From NCBI GenBank assembly GCA_012974425.1, contig JAAXQE010000318.1, forward strand, positions 1 to 32,110: a stretch of DNA of 32,110 nucleotides, given 5' to 3'. Below the pieces are notes generated by a model. It had not been told where the DNA came from, did no database searches, and was given only the letters and a program-made list of their open reading frames with translations. This DNA comes from Geopsychrobacter sp. Its GTDB lineage: Bacteria; Desulfobacterota; Desulfuromonadia; Desulfuromonadales; Geopsychrobacteraceae. Made by a program: the position numbers and the translations under genes. This document shows positions 23,336-32,109 of this stretch, in pieces (the stretch's first letter is position 1; each line of letters opens with the position of its first letter).

Positions 23336-25225
23336 TTACTTCTTATCGTCGGCAACATCTTCAAATTCGGCATCGACCACACCGTCATCGGCGTTCGACT
23401 CAGCGGCATCCTCGCCGGGCTGAGCATCTGCATACATGGACTCGGCCAGTTTGTGAGAGGCCTGGGCCAGGGCTTCAGATTTCTGCTTGATGATCTCAGG
23501 ATCATCACCCTCCAGCGCGGTTTTCAGCTCGGCCAGGGCCGCTTCGATCTGCCCTTTGGTTGCGCTGTCGATCTTTTCGCTGTGCTCCTTGACGGCTTTT
23601 TCTGTGGTGTAGATCAGGCCGTCAGCCTGGTTGCGGGCTTCAATCAGCTCACGCTTCTTCTGATCCTCGGTGGCATGGGCTTCGGCATCCGTGACCATAC
23701 GATCGATCTCTTCTTGTGAGAGGCCGCTCGATGCGGTGATCTGGATCGATTGCACCTTGCCGGTACCCAGATCCTTGGCGGAGACATGCAGGATGCCGTT
23801 GGCATCGATATCGAAGGTGACCTCTATCTGTGGTACGCCACGTTGTGCGGGTGGCAGACCAACCAGTTCGAAGTTGCCGATGGTCTTGTTGTCGGTCGAC
23901 ATTTCGCGCTCACCCTGCAGAACATGGACCGAAACCGCTGGCTGGTTGTCGGCTGCAGTCGAAAAGACCTGGCTCTTCTTACAGGGGACGGTGGTGTTCT
24001 TTTCGATCAACTTGGTCATGACGCCACCCAGGGTTTCGATACCGAGGGAGAGTGGTGTGACATCAAGCAGCAGCACGTCCTTGACTTCGCCGGTGAGAAC
24101 ACCGCCCTGGATAGCGGCGCCGATCGCAACGACCTCGTCGGGATTGACCCCCTTGCTTGGGTCCTTGCCGAAGATCTCCTTGACCTTCTGCTGAACGATC
24201 GGCATGCGTGACATGCCGCCAACCAGCAGGACCTCGTCGACATCATTGGCTGACAGACCGGCATCCTTGATCGCCGTCCGGCAGGGGGCGATCAATTTGT
24301 CGATCAAGTCAGAACAGATGCTCTCCAGTTTGGCGCGTGAGAGCTTGATGTTAAGGTGCTTCGGACCGCTCTGATCGGCGGTGATGAACGGCAGGTTGAT
24401 GTCGGTCTCCATCGACGAGGAGAGCTCGATCTTGGCCTTCTCGGCACCTTCTTTGAGGCGCTGCAGGGCCATTTTATCAGAGCGCAGATTAATCCCCTGA
24501 TCTTTCTTGAACTCATCAGCGATGTAATCGATGATGCGCTGATCGAAGTCTTCACCTCCCAGGAAGGTATCCCCGTTGGTCGATTTAACCTCGAAGACGC
24601 CGTCGCCGAGTTCCAGGATCGAAACATCGAAGGTCCCACCGCCCAGGTCAAAGACCGCGATGGTCATCTCTTGTTTTTTGTCGAGGCCGTAAGCCAGTGC
24701 GGCGGCAGTCGGCTCGTTGATGATGCGCAGAATGTTCAGACCGGCGATCTTGCCCGCATCCTTGGTTGCCTGACGCTGCGAGTCGTTGAAGTAGGCCGGT
24801 ACGGTGATGACTGCGTCAGTGACATCCTCGCCCAGATAGTCTTCAGCGGTCTGCTTCATCTTTTGCAGGATCATCGCCGAGATTTCCTGTGGGCTGTACT
24901 GCTTGCCGCGGGCCTCGACCCAGGCGTCGCCATTGTCAGCCTTGACAATCGTGAACGGGCTGATCTCCTGGTCCTTCTTGACCTGCTCGGTGTCATACTT
25001 GCGCCCGATCAGGCGTTTGATGGCAAAAAGGGTATTCTCCGGGTTGGTGACAGCTTGACGCTTGGCCTGCTGACCGACCAGCCGCTCACCTGATTCAGAA
25101 ATAGCAACCATCGAGGGAGTTGTGCGTGCACCTTCCGAGTTGGCGATGACAACCGGCTCGCCGCCCTCCATAATCGACACACACGAGTTGGTGGTGCCGA
25201 GATCGATTCCGATAACTTTAGCCAT
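23336..25225 (-). CDS. dnaK: Molecular chaperone DnaK (Hsp70)
   Basis: ATP-driven chaperone of 629 aa. Landmarks: the phosphate loop [13 protein letters not shown], the [12 protein letters not shown] motif, [36 protein letters not shown], the interdomain linker [15 protein letters not shown], and an acidic C-terminus ending DVADDKK. AAGGAGA lies before the ATG. All nucleotide-binding motifs are intact. It is third in the heat-shock operon: grpE precedes it by 59 bases and dnaJ follows by 96. The length is close to that of other bacterial DnaK proteins. Control is through HrcA and the CIRCE element at 27039-27065, although additional sigma-factor control cannot be excluded. Confidence 0.99.
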   Translation of the reverse strand: MAKVIGIDLGTTNSCVSIMEGGEPVVIANSEGARTTPSMVAISESGERLVGQQAKRQAVTNPENTLFAIKRLIGRKYDTEQVKKDQEISPFTIVKADNGDAWVEARGKQYSPQEISAMILQKMKQTAEDYLGEDVTDAVITVPAYFNDSQRQATKDAGKIAGLNILRIINEPTAAALAYGLDKKQEMTIAVFDLGGGTFDVSILELGDGVFEVKSTNGDTFLGGEDFDQRIIDYIADEFKKDQGINLRSDKMALQRLKEGAEKAKIELSSSMETDINLPFITADQSGPKHLNIKLSRAKLESICSDLIDKLIAPCRTAIKDAGLSANDVDEVLLVGGMSRMPIVQQKVKEIFGKDPSKGVNPDEVVAIGAAIQGGVLTGEVKDVLLLDVTPLSLGIETLGGVMTKLIEKNTTVPCKKSQVFSTAADNQPAVSVHVLQGEREMSTDNKTIGNFELVGLPPAQRGVPQIEVTFDIDANGILHVSAKDLGTGKVQSIQITASSGLSQEEIDRMVTDAEAHATEDQKKRELIEARNQADGLIYTTEKAVKEHSEKIDSATKGQIEAALAELKTALEGDDPEIIKQKSEALAQASHKLAESMYADAQPGEDAAESNADDGVVDAEFEDVADDKK

Positions 25226-25284
25226 GATTCTTCTCCTTAAGTTCTAATTCAGGCCTTAAGACCTGTGCTTTATAGGTGTCCCTG

Positions 25285-25947
25285 TTATTCGCCATCTTCA
25301 GCAGGCGTCGGGGTCTCTTCGTTCTCAACTGCAGGTTGGGGTGCCTTGGCAACCATGACCATCGCCGGGCGGAGCAGGCGACTGTTCAGCAGGTAGCCTT
25401 TTTGGAGTTCATTGGCAACGTGGTTGGCCGGGACATCTGTGGTCTCGAGCTGACCCACCGCTTGATGATGAGCCGGGTCGAACGCCTCGCCCATTGAAGA
25501 GAGGGATTCGACCCCGAATTTCTGCAGTACGCTGTTGGACTGAGAGAGGGTCATCTCCACCCCTTCCAGCAGACCGGCACCATCATCCTGGCTCTTGGCA
25601 TGCTCAATCGCGCGTTCAAGATTGTCGATAACCGGCAGGATCTCGCGCAGAATATTCTCATTGCTGAATTTTGCGATATCTTCCTTTTCGCGCTGGGTCC
25701 GTTTGCGCAGGTTGTCCATCTCGGCCAGGGTGCGCAGATATTGCTCCTGATTGCTGCGCGCTTCTTCCCGGGCAGCTTCCAGGTCAGCGGTCAGGCTAGC
25801 TGTGTCACTGGTAATTTCTGCAATCTCTTCCTGCAACTCCTCCGGAATATCGACCTTGGGCCCGAAGTTTTCGGTCATTTCTTCTATCTCGGCCATATCT
25901 TCACGAGATAGCTCTTCTGTGATGTCCACTTTTTTCTTTTTTGCCAC
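25285..25947 (-). CDS. grpE: Nucleotide exchange factor GrpE
   Basis: Releases ADP from DnaK and acts as a thermosensing dimer. The track's start at 26016 would overlap hrcA by about 50 bases. The GTG at 25945-25947 ([14 protein letters not shown]) has GGAG nine bases upstream and gives a 220-aa protein without overlap, so it is preferred. Layout: a charged N-terminus, a long coiled coil (about 40-100, [38 protein letters not shown]), the [12 protein letters not shown] hinge, and the beta-wing end with [47 protein letters not shown] proline/alanine-rich C-terminal tail follows. It is second in the hrcA-grpE-dnaK-dnaJ operon. Confidence 0.97.
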   Translation of the reverse strand: MAKKKKVDITEELSREDMAEIEEMTENFGPKVDIPEELQEEIAEITSDTASLTADLEAAREEARSNQEQYLRTLAEMDNLRKRTQREKEDIAKFSNENILREILPVIDNLERAIEHAKSQDDGAGLLEGVEMTLSQSNSVLQKFGVESLSSMGEAFDPAHHQAVGQLETTDVPANHVANELQKGYLLNSRLLRPAMVMVAKAPQPAVENEETPTPAEDGE

Positions 25948-25963
25948 CTTCTTGTTCTCCTTT

Positions 25964-27001
25964 TCAAGATTCTCGATCGAGAAGACGGCCAACCAGGCTG
26001 GCCGTAAAATCGACAATCGGGATAACCTGTGAATAATTCATACGAACCGGCCCGATGACGCCGAGAGTTCCGACGGCACCATTCTGACCGGAAAAAGGGG
26101 CGGTAATCAGGCTGCAGCCTTCAATTTTGGAATCTGAGGCCTGACTGCCAATAAAAATCTGGACCCCGCTGGCCGATTGACTGCTGTCGAGCAGTTCGAT
26201 CAACTGTTGCTTGCTTTCCAGGGTGCGCATGATCCTCATCATCGAGTCATGCGAGGCGAAATCGGGTTGTTCCAGCATGCGCGAGGTGCCGGCTACATAG
26301 ACCTGCTCGGCAATATCCCCTTGCAGGGCCTTGTCTGAAAGTTCAAAGGCCTGTTTCTGAATTTTGTTCAGCCGGGTTTTCTCTTCGCGCAGTTCAAAAG
26401 CGATCCTCTCGCGCACCTGAGTAATGGTCATCCCCGGCAAGCGGTGGTTCAGGTAGTTGGTGATCGATTCGAGTTCGCGCGCGCTGAAGTCGATGCCCGG
26501 CTCAATGACCTTGTTCTGAACCAGACCCGATTCAGAAACAAAAATCACCAGCAGGCGCCCCTGCGATAGCCGAACAAACTCGATCTGGCGAAAGATTGTC
26601 GAGTTGAAACGCGGCGCCATGACCAGCCCGGTATAGCTCGAGATGCCGGAGAGCAGGTTGCCGACTTCCTGCATGACATCTTCCATGCATTTGCCGGCAA
26701 AGCGCGTATCATCATCGATGCAGCTGCGAAACTCTTCTGACAGATCACGTATCTGTAACAGCGACTCGACGTAGTACTGGTAGCCCTTTTCGGTCGGAAT
26801 ACGCCCGGCAGAGGTATGCGGGGAGGCGAGAAAACCCATATCTTCGAGATCGGCCATGACATTGCGCACCGTGGCCGGAGAGAGGTGGAAGGCGTGGCGG
26901 GTGGTGATGGCGCGGCTACCGACCGGTTCTGCGGTATGGATATAATCCTCGATAATCGCCTCGAGGATGTTTTGACTGCGCTCGTTTAAGGGTGCACCCA
27001 T
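25964..27001 (-). CDS. hrcA: Heat-inducible transcription repressor HrcA
   Basis: DNA-binding repressor of heat-shock operons that binds CIRCE when it is folded with the help of GroEL. The ATG at 27001 gives a 345-aa protein beginning MGAPLNERSQNILEAIIEDY; a GTG five codons earlier is also possible, and neither has a strong ribosome site. The winged-helix N-terminus is clear (HTAEPVGSRAITTRHAFHLSPATVRNVMADLEDMGFLASPHTSAGRIPTEKGYQYYV), followed by a GAF-like dimer domain with FVRLSQGRLLVIFVSESGLVQNKVIE, and a closing MNYSQVIPIVDFTASLVGRLL. It is the first gene of its operon, so it represses itself through the perfect CIRCE site upstream. It sits beside hemW but has its own promoter. Confidence 0.97.
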   Translation of the reverse strand: MGAPLNERSQNILEAIIEDYIHTAEPVGSRAITTRHAFHLSPATVRNVMADLEDMGFLASPHTSAGRIPTEKGYQYYVESLLQIRDLSEEFRSCIDDDTRFAGKCMEDVMQEVGNLLSGISSYTGLVMAPRFNSTIFRQIEFVRLSQGRLLVIFVSESGLVQNKVIEPGIDFSARELESITNYLNHRLPGMTITQVRERIAFELREEKTRLNKIQKQAFELSDKALQGDIAEQVYVAGTSRMLEQPDFASHDSMMRIMRTLESKQQLIELLDSSQSASGVQIFIGSQASDSKIEGCSLITAPFSGQNGAVGTLGVIGPVRMNYSQVIPIVDFTASLVGRLLDRES

Positions 27002-27038
27002 CTTGAAAATACTCACTTAAAAGTGGCTTAAAACAACA

Positions 27039-27065
27039 TTAGCACTCAACGCGAGTGAGTGCTAA
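27039..27065 (-). promoter_or_regulatory. CIRCE operator (HrcA binding site)
   Basis: TTAGCACTC-N9-GAGTGCTAA is an exact match to the CIRCE consensus. It lies about 40 bases before the hrcA start and just after the candidate -10 box, so bound HrcA would block transcription of hrcA-grpE-dnaK-dnaJ. Confidence 0.97.
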
Positions 27066-27068
27066 TGG

Positions 27069-27097
27069 AAGTTACCAACCGCTCCCTGTTTTGTCAA
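27069..27097 (-). promoter_or_regulatory. Candidate promoter of the hrcA operon
   Basis: On the minus strand, TTGACA (27092-27097) is followed 17 bases later by TAACTT (27069-27074), directly in front of CIRCE. The -35 is perfect and the -10 is only moderate. Confidence 0.55.
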
Positions 27098-27108
27098 GCC
27101 GATTGGGA

Positions 27109-28236
27109 CTAAAGAAAGTGACTGATCAGATGATCGTAGAGTAACCAGCTTTCTGCCGTAAAAAAATAGTGGTTACCCCTTTGTTGCAGGTGGGGGCTGA
27201 GGCTGGCAAGGGCTGCGGGGAAGGCCTCTGCCAGTGAGATTCCGAAGCGCTGGGCAAAGGCCGCAGAATCGACCCCCTCACTGGTGCGCAAGGCCAGATA
27301 GAGGGTTTCTGCCATGGCCTGTCGTTGGTCGAATTCTTCCAGGAGTTCGGCCGGGTTCTGGCCGCGGTTGAGTTGTTGCTGATAGTTCATCAGGTCCGGC
27401 GGGATAGCGCTGCGCTTGCCGTAACCTGTGGCATCGAAAGCATGAGCCCCTGCACCAGCGGCAAGGCAGGTTTTGCGTTGCCAATAGGCCTGGTTATGGC
27501 GGCAGCGGAAGCCGGGCCGGGCAAAGTTGGAAATCTCGTAGTGCTCATAGCCTGCTGCGCTGAGGAGACGGTTCAGCTGCAGGTAGCTTTTTGCATAGGT
27601 TTCTTCATCAACTTCCGCGACTTGACCCCTGGTCACCATCTCTTGAAGAAGGGTATCGTTTTCGACAGAGAGACCGTAAATTCCGACGTGTTCAGGGGAA
27701 AGCGCCAGCAGTTTCTCTATCTCTTGTTCGAGATCAGAGGGGCCCTGGCCCGGCAGGGCAAAGATCAGGTCGACAGAGATGTTTGTGAAGCCGATGTCAC
27801 GCGCCAGCATGAAGGATTTCGCGGCCTCCTCGGCGCTGTGCCCACGGCCGAGAAGCTGCAGGTATTTATTATCGAAACTCTGGATTCCAAGGGAGAGACG
27901 ATTGATGCCCGCAGCCAGAAAGCCTGCGAGGGAGCTAGCCGTCAGGGTGCCGGGGTTGGCTTCAAGGGAGATTTCGATGTTCTGACTGAGGGGGAAGAGC
28001 TCCCGACAGCAGGCCAGAGTGCTGCTGACCTGCGCCGGAGAGAGCAGCGAGGGGGTACCGCCGCCGAAAAAAATCGTCTCAATCTCAGGTCTCTGTTCTG
28101 TGCCGATCAGCCGCAGGTTGCGCTCCAAGAGCAGGTGCCAGGTTGCTAGCTGATCTCCTGCCGGTGGGGCCGAGAAGAAGTCACAGTAGTGACACTTATG
28201 CGCGCAGAAGGGGATATGCAGATAGAGCCCGGCCAT
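27109..28236 (-). CDS. hemW: Radical SAM protein HemW (CPO-III-like)
   Basis: HemN/HemW-family radical SAM enzyme. The iron-sulfur motif CxxxCxxC is present (Cys11, Cys15, Cys18, in PFCAHKCHYCDFFSAP). HemW proteins are haem chaperones rather than true coproporphyrinogen oxidases; the short N-terminus, 375-aa length and lack of the extra HemN cysteine (CxxxCxxCxC) favour HemW. Other landmarks: TIFFGGGTPSLLSPAQV, INRLSLGIQSFDNKYLQLLGRGHSAEEA, ISVDLIFALPGQGPSDLEQE, and GYEHYEISNFARPGFRCRHNQAYW. GAGGA precedes the ATG. It stands between the antiporter-like cluster (23 bases) and the hrcA operon on the same strand, so it may be transcribed with the genes upstream. Confidence 0.95.
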   Translation of the reverse strand: MAGLYLHIPFCAHKCHYCDFFSAPPAGDQLATWHLLLERNLRLIGTEQRPEIETIFFGGGTPSLLSPAQVSSTLACCRELFPLSQNIEISLEANPGTLTASSLAGFLAAGINRLSLGIQSFDNKYLQLLGRGHSAEEAAKSFMLARDIGFTNISVDLIFALPGQGPSDLEQEIEKLLALSPEHVGIYGLSVENDTLLQEMVTRGQVAEVDEETYAKSYLQLNRLLSAAGYEHYEISNFARPGFRCRHNQAYWQRKTCLAAGAGAHAFDATGYGKRSAIPPDLMNYQQQLNRGQNPAELLEEFDQRQAMAETLYLALRTSEGVDSAAFAQRFGISLAEAFPAALASLSPHLQQRGNHYFFTAESWLLYDHLISHFL

Positions 28237-28259
28237 GGAATCCTCTTCAGGGTAGAGAC

Positions 28260-30038
28260 TCAGAGCAGGATGTAGCAGAGCGATAACACGACCAGAAAGA
28301 CGACCGCCAGAAAAACTCCGCCGCCGATCGGATAGGCCGCGTGGCGTGTGCGGTGCTCGGCCGCGGCGAGACGCTTGGCCAGATGTTCTTCGTCGCCAGT
28401 GGCTTCAACCAGCAGACGAACCCCATGTTTCTGCAGCGAGGCCGCCGGATCTTTGGCAAAGCGCGCCAGAACTGCGGGTAGTTCCTGCATGAATACCCGG
28501 TCGCCGAAGGCGTTGAGGCCGTTGAACAGTTTCTCACAGTTGGTGAAAAACAGCCGTCCGCCCTTGCGGTAAAACCAGTCGGTATCAAGATTAATCGCGC
28601 GGATTTCGGCCGGATAGATGCCGGACAGCATCAACAGCGCGAAAGCGAGAGCGCCGAACAACAGGGTCTGTAGCTGACCGATAACATGGGCGCCGGTATA
28701 GGGGAGGTAGTCGACTGGAAAAGGCAGTAGATTATAGAGCGGCTTTGGAAACAGACCGATCCCAAAGCAGAGTACGGCGGCAATCCCCATAGCCAGCAGC
28801 ATGTTCCATGGCGCTTCCTTCGGCCGTAATCCGGAATCACGCCCGAAAAACATGAAAAACGGGATCTTGATTCCGGCTATGAGAAAAACTCCGCTCGAAG
28901 CGAACATCAGGATCAGCCAGATCATTGTCAGGCCTTCGTAGCCTGCAGCGCTGACAATCATCGATTTACTGACAAATCCGGAAAAGAGCGGAAATGCCGA
29001 AATCGATGCGGCGCCGATAATACAACAGACACAGGTAAACGGCATATACCTGTAGAGTCCGCCGAGATCTGTACATTTGGTCTTGCCGGTCCGGTACATG
29101 ACGGCACCGGTACTCATGAAGAGCAGCCCCAGGTAGAGGACACAGACGATGGCGTGACTGATCGCACCGTTGATGGCCAAGGCCGAACCGATACCGACAC
29201 CACACATCATGAAGCCGCCCTGAATGATCAGGCTATAGGAAAGGACTCCGCGGGTGTCATTTTCAAGGACCGCGTAGAAGAGTGGGAGAAAGACCATCAA
29301 CGCACCGAGCCAGATCAGCATCTCGGTTCCGGGAAAGGTACGGGCCATAACATAGACCGCGCTCTTGGTGGTGAAGGCGCTGAGGAAGACCGCACCGGAA
29401 AAGGAGGCCGTAGGATATGCATCCTTGAGCCAGGCATGCAGCGGCGGGATCGCCGCGTTCACGGCAATTCCGATAAAGATCAGCGCTGAAGAAAGGCCGC
29501 TCAGACCGACAAATTCGACGGCCAGGGAACCGGTTTCATGCAGCCGCAGGACAATTCCGGCCAGCAGAAACAGGCCGCCGCAGAGATGGATCAAGATATA
29601 ACGGAACGCCGCATGGCGCGATGCCTGGTCACGGGCAGCCAGAACGACGAAGGTTGAGGCGATCGCCATCAGTTCCCAGAAGATGTAGAGGCTGAAGAAA
29701 TCGCCGGCAAAGGTGACCCCGAGAGCGCTGCCGGCATAGATCATCGCCGCAGACTGCTCGAGCCGGTCGTTGTTCTGCAGGGCAAAAAGAACGGCCAGAA
29801 AACTGATGATGCAGAAGATATAACCGAAAACCCGGTTCAAGCGATCAACCTTGAGCAGGGCCATCTCCTGGTCAAGAAAGTTATAGCTGAAGTGCACACC
29901 TTCAGGCAGAAAATAGACTGCAACCAGCGCCAGAAGGGGCGCGGTCAGCAGCACCAGTTTGCGTGGCCCACTCGGAAACAGCGGCGCGAGCAGCGCCGCG
30001 GCCAGAAACCAAAACGCCGGGGGCAACTCAGTTATCAT
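28260..30038 (-). CDS. Antiporter-like (NuoL/NuoM/MrpD family) membrane subunit, 592 aa
   Basis: Large inner-membrane protein of the proton-conducting family shared by complex I, Mrp Na+/H+ antiporters and membrane hydrogenases, with about 14-15 helices. Features: Glu122 in FWELMA corresponds to the key glutamate of helix 5; LHAWLKDAYPTASFSGAVFLSAFTTKSAVYV matches the HxWL...Lys block, with Lys225. But the usual lysine of helix 7 is replaced by Asn194 (GIAVNAAIPPLHAWL). The last 130 residues include a long amphipathic stretch and a final helix. The first codons overlap the 82-aa gene by 11 bases. Ion and partner cannot be assigned; the altered lysine may mean that it is not itself a pump. Confidence 0.88.
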   Translation of the reverse strand: MITELPPAFWFLAAALLAPLFPSGPRKLVLLTAPLLALVAVYFLPEGVHFSYNFLDQEMALLKVDRLNRVFGYIFCIISFLAVLFALQNNDRLEQSAAMIYAGSALGVTFAGDFFSLYIFWELMAIASTFVVLAARDQASRHAAFRYILIHLCGGLFLLAGIVLRLHETGSLAVEFVGLSGLSSALIFIGIAVNAAIPPLHAWLKDAYPTASFSGAVFLSAFTTKSAVYVMARTFPGTEMLIWLGALMVFLPLFYAVLENDTRGVLSYSLIIQGGFMMCGVGIGSALAINGAISHAIVCVLYLGLLFMSTGAVMYRTGKTKCTDLGGLYRYMPFTCVCCIIGAASISAFPLFSGFVSKSMIVSAAGYEGLTMIWLILMFASSGVFLIAGIKIPFFMFFGRDSGLRPKEAPWNMLLAMGIAAVLCFGIGLFPKPLYNLLPFPVDYLPYTGAHVIGQLQTLLFGALAFALLMLSGIYPAEIRAINLDTDWFYRKGGRLFFTNCEKLFNGLNAFGDRVFMQELPAVLARFAKDPAASLQKHGVRLLVEATGDEEHLAKRLAAAEHRTRHAAYPIGGGVFLAVVFLVVLSLCYILL

Positions 30039-30276
30039 AATAATCCTCGTCTTTCTTCACAAGCATGCGTAGTCCCTTGGCTCCCAACACCAGCAGCACA
30101 CAGGAGATAAATCCGTAAGCGGCGAAGAAGTTCGGTACGCCATCAAAACCGAAGGCAGGGTGCTTGGCGACAAAAAAGTCGAGGACCAGCAGCAATGCAA
30201 GGCAGGCGTAGAAAATCCGCAAAAACAGGGTCAGGTTGGTTTTTTTGTCAAACCAGCCACTTTTTTCTGTTTGCAT
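30028..30276 (-). CDS. Small membrane protein of the antiporter-like cluster (82 aa)
   Basis: An 82-aa protein starting at the ATG (MQTEKSGWFDKKTNL) that overlaps the TGA of the 52-aa gene in a TGATG pattern; the track's longer start at 30375 runs through that upstream gene. It has two membrane helices (about 15-35, LFLRIFYACLALLLVLDFFV, and 45-65, FFAAYGFISCVLLVLGAKGL), a short loop with HPAFGFDGVPN, and a charged C-terminus (KKDEDYYDN). The overlaps with both neighbours show it is translated as part of the membrane complex genes. It does not clearly match MrpC, E, F or G, and its function is unknown. Confidence 0.8.
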   Translation of the reverse strand: MQTEKSGWFDKKTNLTLFLRIFYACLALLLVLDFFVAKHPAFGFDGVPNFFAAYGFISCVLLVLGAKGLRMLVKKDEDYYDN

Positions 30277-30434
30277 CAGTGGCCCCCAGAAGAGAGCAGC
30301 CCGCTGAAAGCCAGCAGCAGGTATAGGGTACCCAGGACAAACACAAGATAAAATGCCACGCGATATCCCGGCCAAGGGGACTGTGCGAGGACAATAATCT
30401 CAGCCTGTTCATTCTTTTGAATATCCTCAGCCAT
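30276..30434 (-). CDS. Tiny single-helix membrane protein (52 aa), absent from the ORF track
   Basis: A 52-aa reading frame below the track's size limit. Evidence that it is real: a strong GGGAGG ribosome site seven to eight bases before the ATG, a start three bases after the MrpD-like stop, and a TGATG overlap with the next gene. The sequence begins MAEDIQKNEQAEIIVLAQSPWPGYRVAFYLVFVLGTLYLLLAF: a soluble N-terminus, then one membrane helix (about 26-46) and a Gly/Ser tail ending SGGH. No family recognised. Its packing between two antiporter-like subunits suggests a structural or assembly role in the same complex. Confidence 0.8.
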   Translation of the reverse strand: MAEDIQKNEQAEIIVLAQSPWPGYRVAFYLVFVLGTLYLLLAFSGLLSSGGH

Positions 30435-30437
30435 TGT

Positions 30438-31907
30438 TCAACCTCCCAGGGCCTGCTGTGCCAGTTGCAGGAAAATGCCGTGAAAAAAGAACAGAGCCAA
30501 TGAGGCGATGGCAGTCATGCAGAGCGGTACAAGACAGAAAAGCGGTGCTTCTTTGATTTCGTCAACCTCACCGGCAGGCAGGGGAACCATAAAGGCACGA
30601 TAAACGATCGGTAGAAAATAGGCAGCGTTCAGCAATGAACTGGACAGCAGGACGACCAACAATATCAACTGGCCACTATCTACGGCTCCGATCAACATCA
30701 TCCACTTGCTGGTAAAGCCGCCCATTGGAGGCAGGCCAATGATGCTCATTGCGCCGAGGGAAAAAGCGAAAAAAGTGATCGGCATTTTGCGACCCAGGCC
30801 ATCCATCTGGCTGATATATTTCTTTCCGGCCGCGACATAGATCGCCCCGGCGCAGAAGAACAGGGTGATCTTGCCGAAGGCATGCATGGCGATATGCAGC
30901 AGACCGCCGGTCATCCCGGCCGCCGTCAGCATCCCGGCGCCCAGAATCATGTAGGAAAGCTGGCCGATGGTTGAATAGGCCAGCCGGCGCTTGAGATTAT
31001 CCTGAGACAGAGCCACCAGCGAGGCGACGATAATCGTGATCGATGCAATGGTGGTAATGACAACGCCAAGATTCACATCCTGCAGCAGATCAACCCCGAA
31101 GATGTGGAAGATGACGCGCAGGATCGAAAAGACCCCGACCTTGACCACCGCCACGCCGTGTAAAAACGCACTGACCGGAGTCGGGGCGACCATTGCCGCC
31201 GGCAGCCAGCCATGAAAGGGCATCAGGCCGGCCTTGGCAAAGCCGAACAGAAACAGGACCAGAATCAGTCCCAGAGTCGCAGGACTCGCGCCGCTGCCGG
31301 TCAGGATCCCGCCCTGGCTGAAGTCGAGGGTGCCCGCCAACTGATAGGTCAGCAGCATCGCCGGCAGGGCAAAGCCGATCGAGGTGCCGAGGATGTAGGT
31401 CAGGTACTTGCGCCCGGACTTCTTCGCTTCGGCGTCCTGGTGATGGGCAACCAGCGGGTAGGTCGAGAGCGAGAGCATCTCGTAGAACAGGTAGAGGGTC
31501 AGCAGGTTGGCCGAAAAGGCCACGCCGATGGTCGCCGAGATCGCCACGGCAAAGGAGGCAAAGTAACGGGTCTGGTCGTGCTCATCCAGCGCGCGCATGT
31601 AGCCGATCGAATAGAGCGAGGTAAAAAACCAGAGGATTGAAGCGACCAGGGCGAAGAACATTCCCATGGCATCGACCCGCAACTGAATCGGCACATTGGG
31701 GATGACTTCGGCGATGGTAAAGACAAAGCCGCCGCCGTTCAAGACTGTTGGCAGCAGCGAGGCGACGATGATGACCTTGGCCGCCGCGATGAGCAGCGTC
31801 CAGCTTTCGCGCAGGTTTGGCTTGCGGTCAGAGGCCAGGATCGGGATCGCCCCGCAGAGGGAGACGAGAATTGCCATCAGCGGCCAGATGGAATATTGAT
31901 AAATCAT
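30438..31907 (-). CDS. MrpD/NuoM-like proton-conducting antiporter subunit, 489 aa
   Basis: Inner-membrane ion-translocating subunit with about 14 helices. The pumping residues known in NuoM and MrpD are present: Glu143 (LYLFYEMLSLSTYPLVAH), Lys225 (FGFAKAGLMPFHGWLP) and Lys256 (GVAVVKVGVF). Other hallmarks are APTPVSAFLH and RRLAYSTIGQLSYM. It should therefore be competent for proton or sodium movement, unlike the 592-aa paralogue, which lacks the middle lysine. The gene precedes the two tiny membrane genes by three bases and follows the C-terminus of another subunit after 22 bases, forming a tight minus-strand operon. Whether the complex is a secondary antiporter or an oxidoreductase module depends on genes beyond the window. 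Confidence 0.9.
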   Translation of the reverse strand: MIYQYSIWPLMAILVSLCGAIPILASDRKPNLRESWTLLIAAAKVIIVASLLPTVLNGGGFVFTIAEVIPNVPIQLRVDAMGMFFALVASILWFFTSLYSIGYMRALDEHDQTRYFASFAVAISATIGVAFSANLLTLYLFYEMLSLSTYPLVAHHQDAEAKKSGRKYLTYILGTSIGFALPAMLLTYQLAGTLDFSQGGILTGSGASPATLGLILVLFLFGFAKAGLMPFHGWLPAAMVAPTPVSAFLHGVAVVKVGVFSILRVIFHIFGVDLLQDVNLGVVITTIASITIIVASLVALSQDNLKRRLAYSTIGQLSYMILGAGMLTAAGMTGGLLHIAMHAFGKITLFFCAGAIYVAAGKKYISQMDGLGRKMPITFFAFSLGAMSIIGLPPMGGFTSKWMMLIGAVDSGQLILLVVLLSSSLLNAAYFLPIVYRAFMVPLPAGEVDEIKEAPLFCLVPLCMTAIASLALFFFHGIFLQLAQQALGG

Positions 31908-31929
31908 TGCAATCGATGCCCTCGCAAAA

Positions 31930-32109
31930 TCAGAAGCCAGCAGGCAGGGCCAGCTTGATGACCCCCTGGACCAGTTGGCCGGAACCGAGGCCGATAATTA
32001 TTAATGCCGCCGCGCTCACCAGCAGAGACCCCTGCATATACCAAGGTGCTGGGGGTGTTGGTTGTAGGGTTTGGTCATGTCCCTGGTCGCCTTTGCCGAA
32101 ATAGGCAAT
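31930..32109 (-). CDS. C-terminal end of a membrane subunit in the antiporter-like operon (partial)
   Basis: The last 59 codons of a gene cut by the window edge. The end reads IAYFGKGDQGHD..., a Pro/Gln-rich linker, then a single membrane helix (SLLVSAAALIIIGLGSGQLVQGVI) and LALPAGF. A hydrophilic segment followed by a final helix is typical for the C-termini of NuoL/NuoM/MrpD-like subunits, and its place directly upstream of the MrpD-like gene supports this. It is too short to name the subunit. Confidence 0.6.
   Translation of the reverse strand: MAYFGKGDQGHDQTLQPTPPAPWYMQGSLLVSAAALIIIGLGSGQLVQGVIKLALPAGF

Noticed and set aside
25948-26016. ATG start of grpE at 26016
   Set aside because: It would overlap hrcA by about 50 bases with family-unlike residues; the GTG at 25947 has a proper ribosome site.
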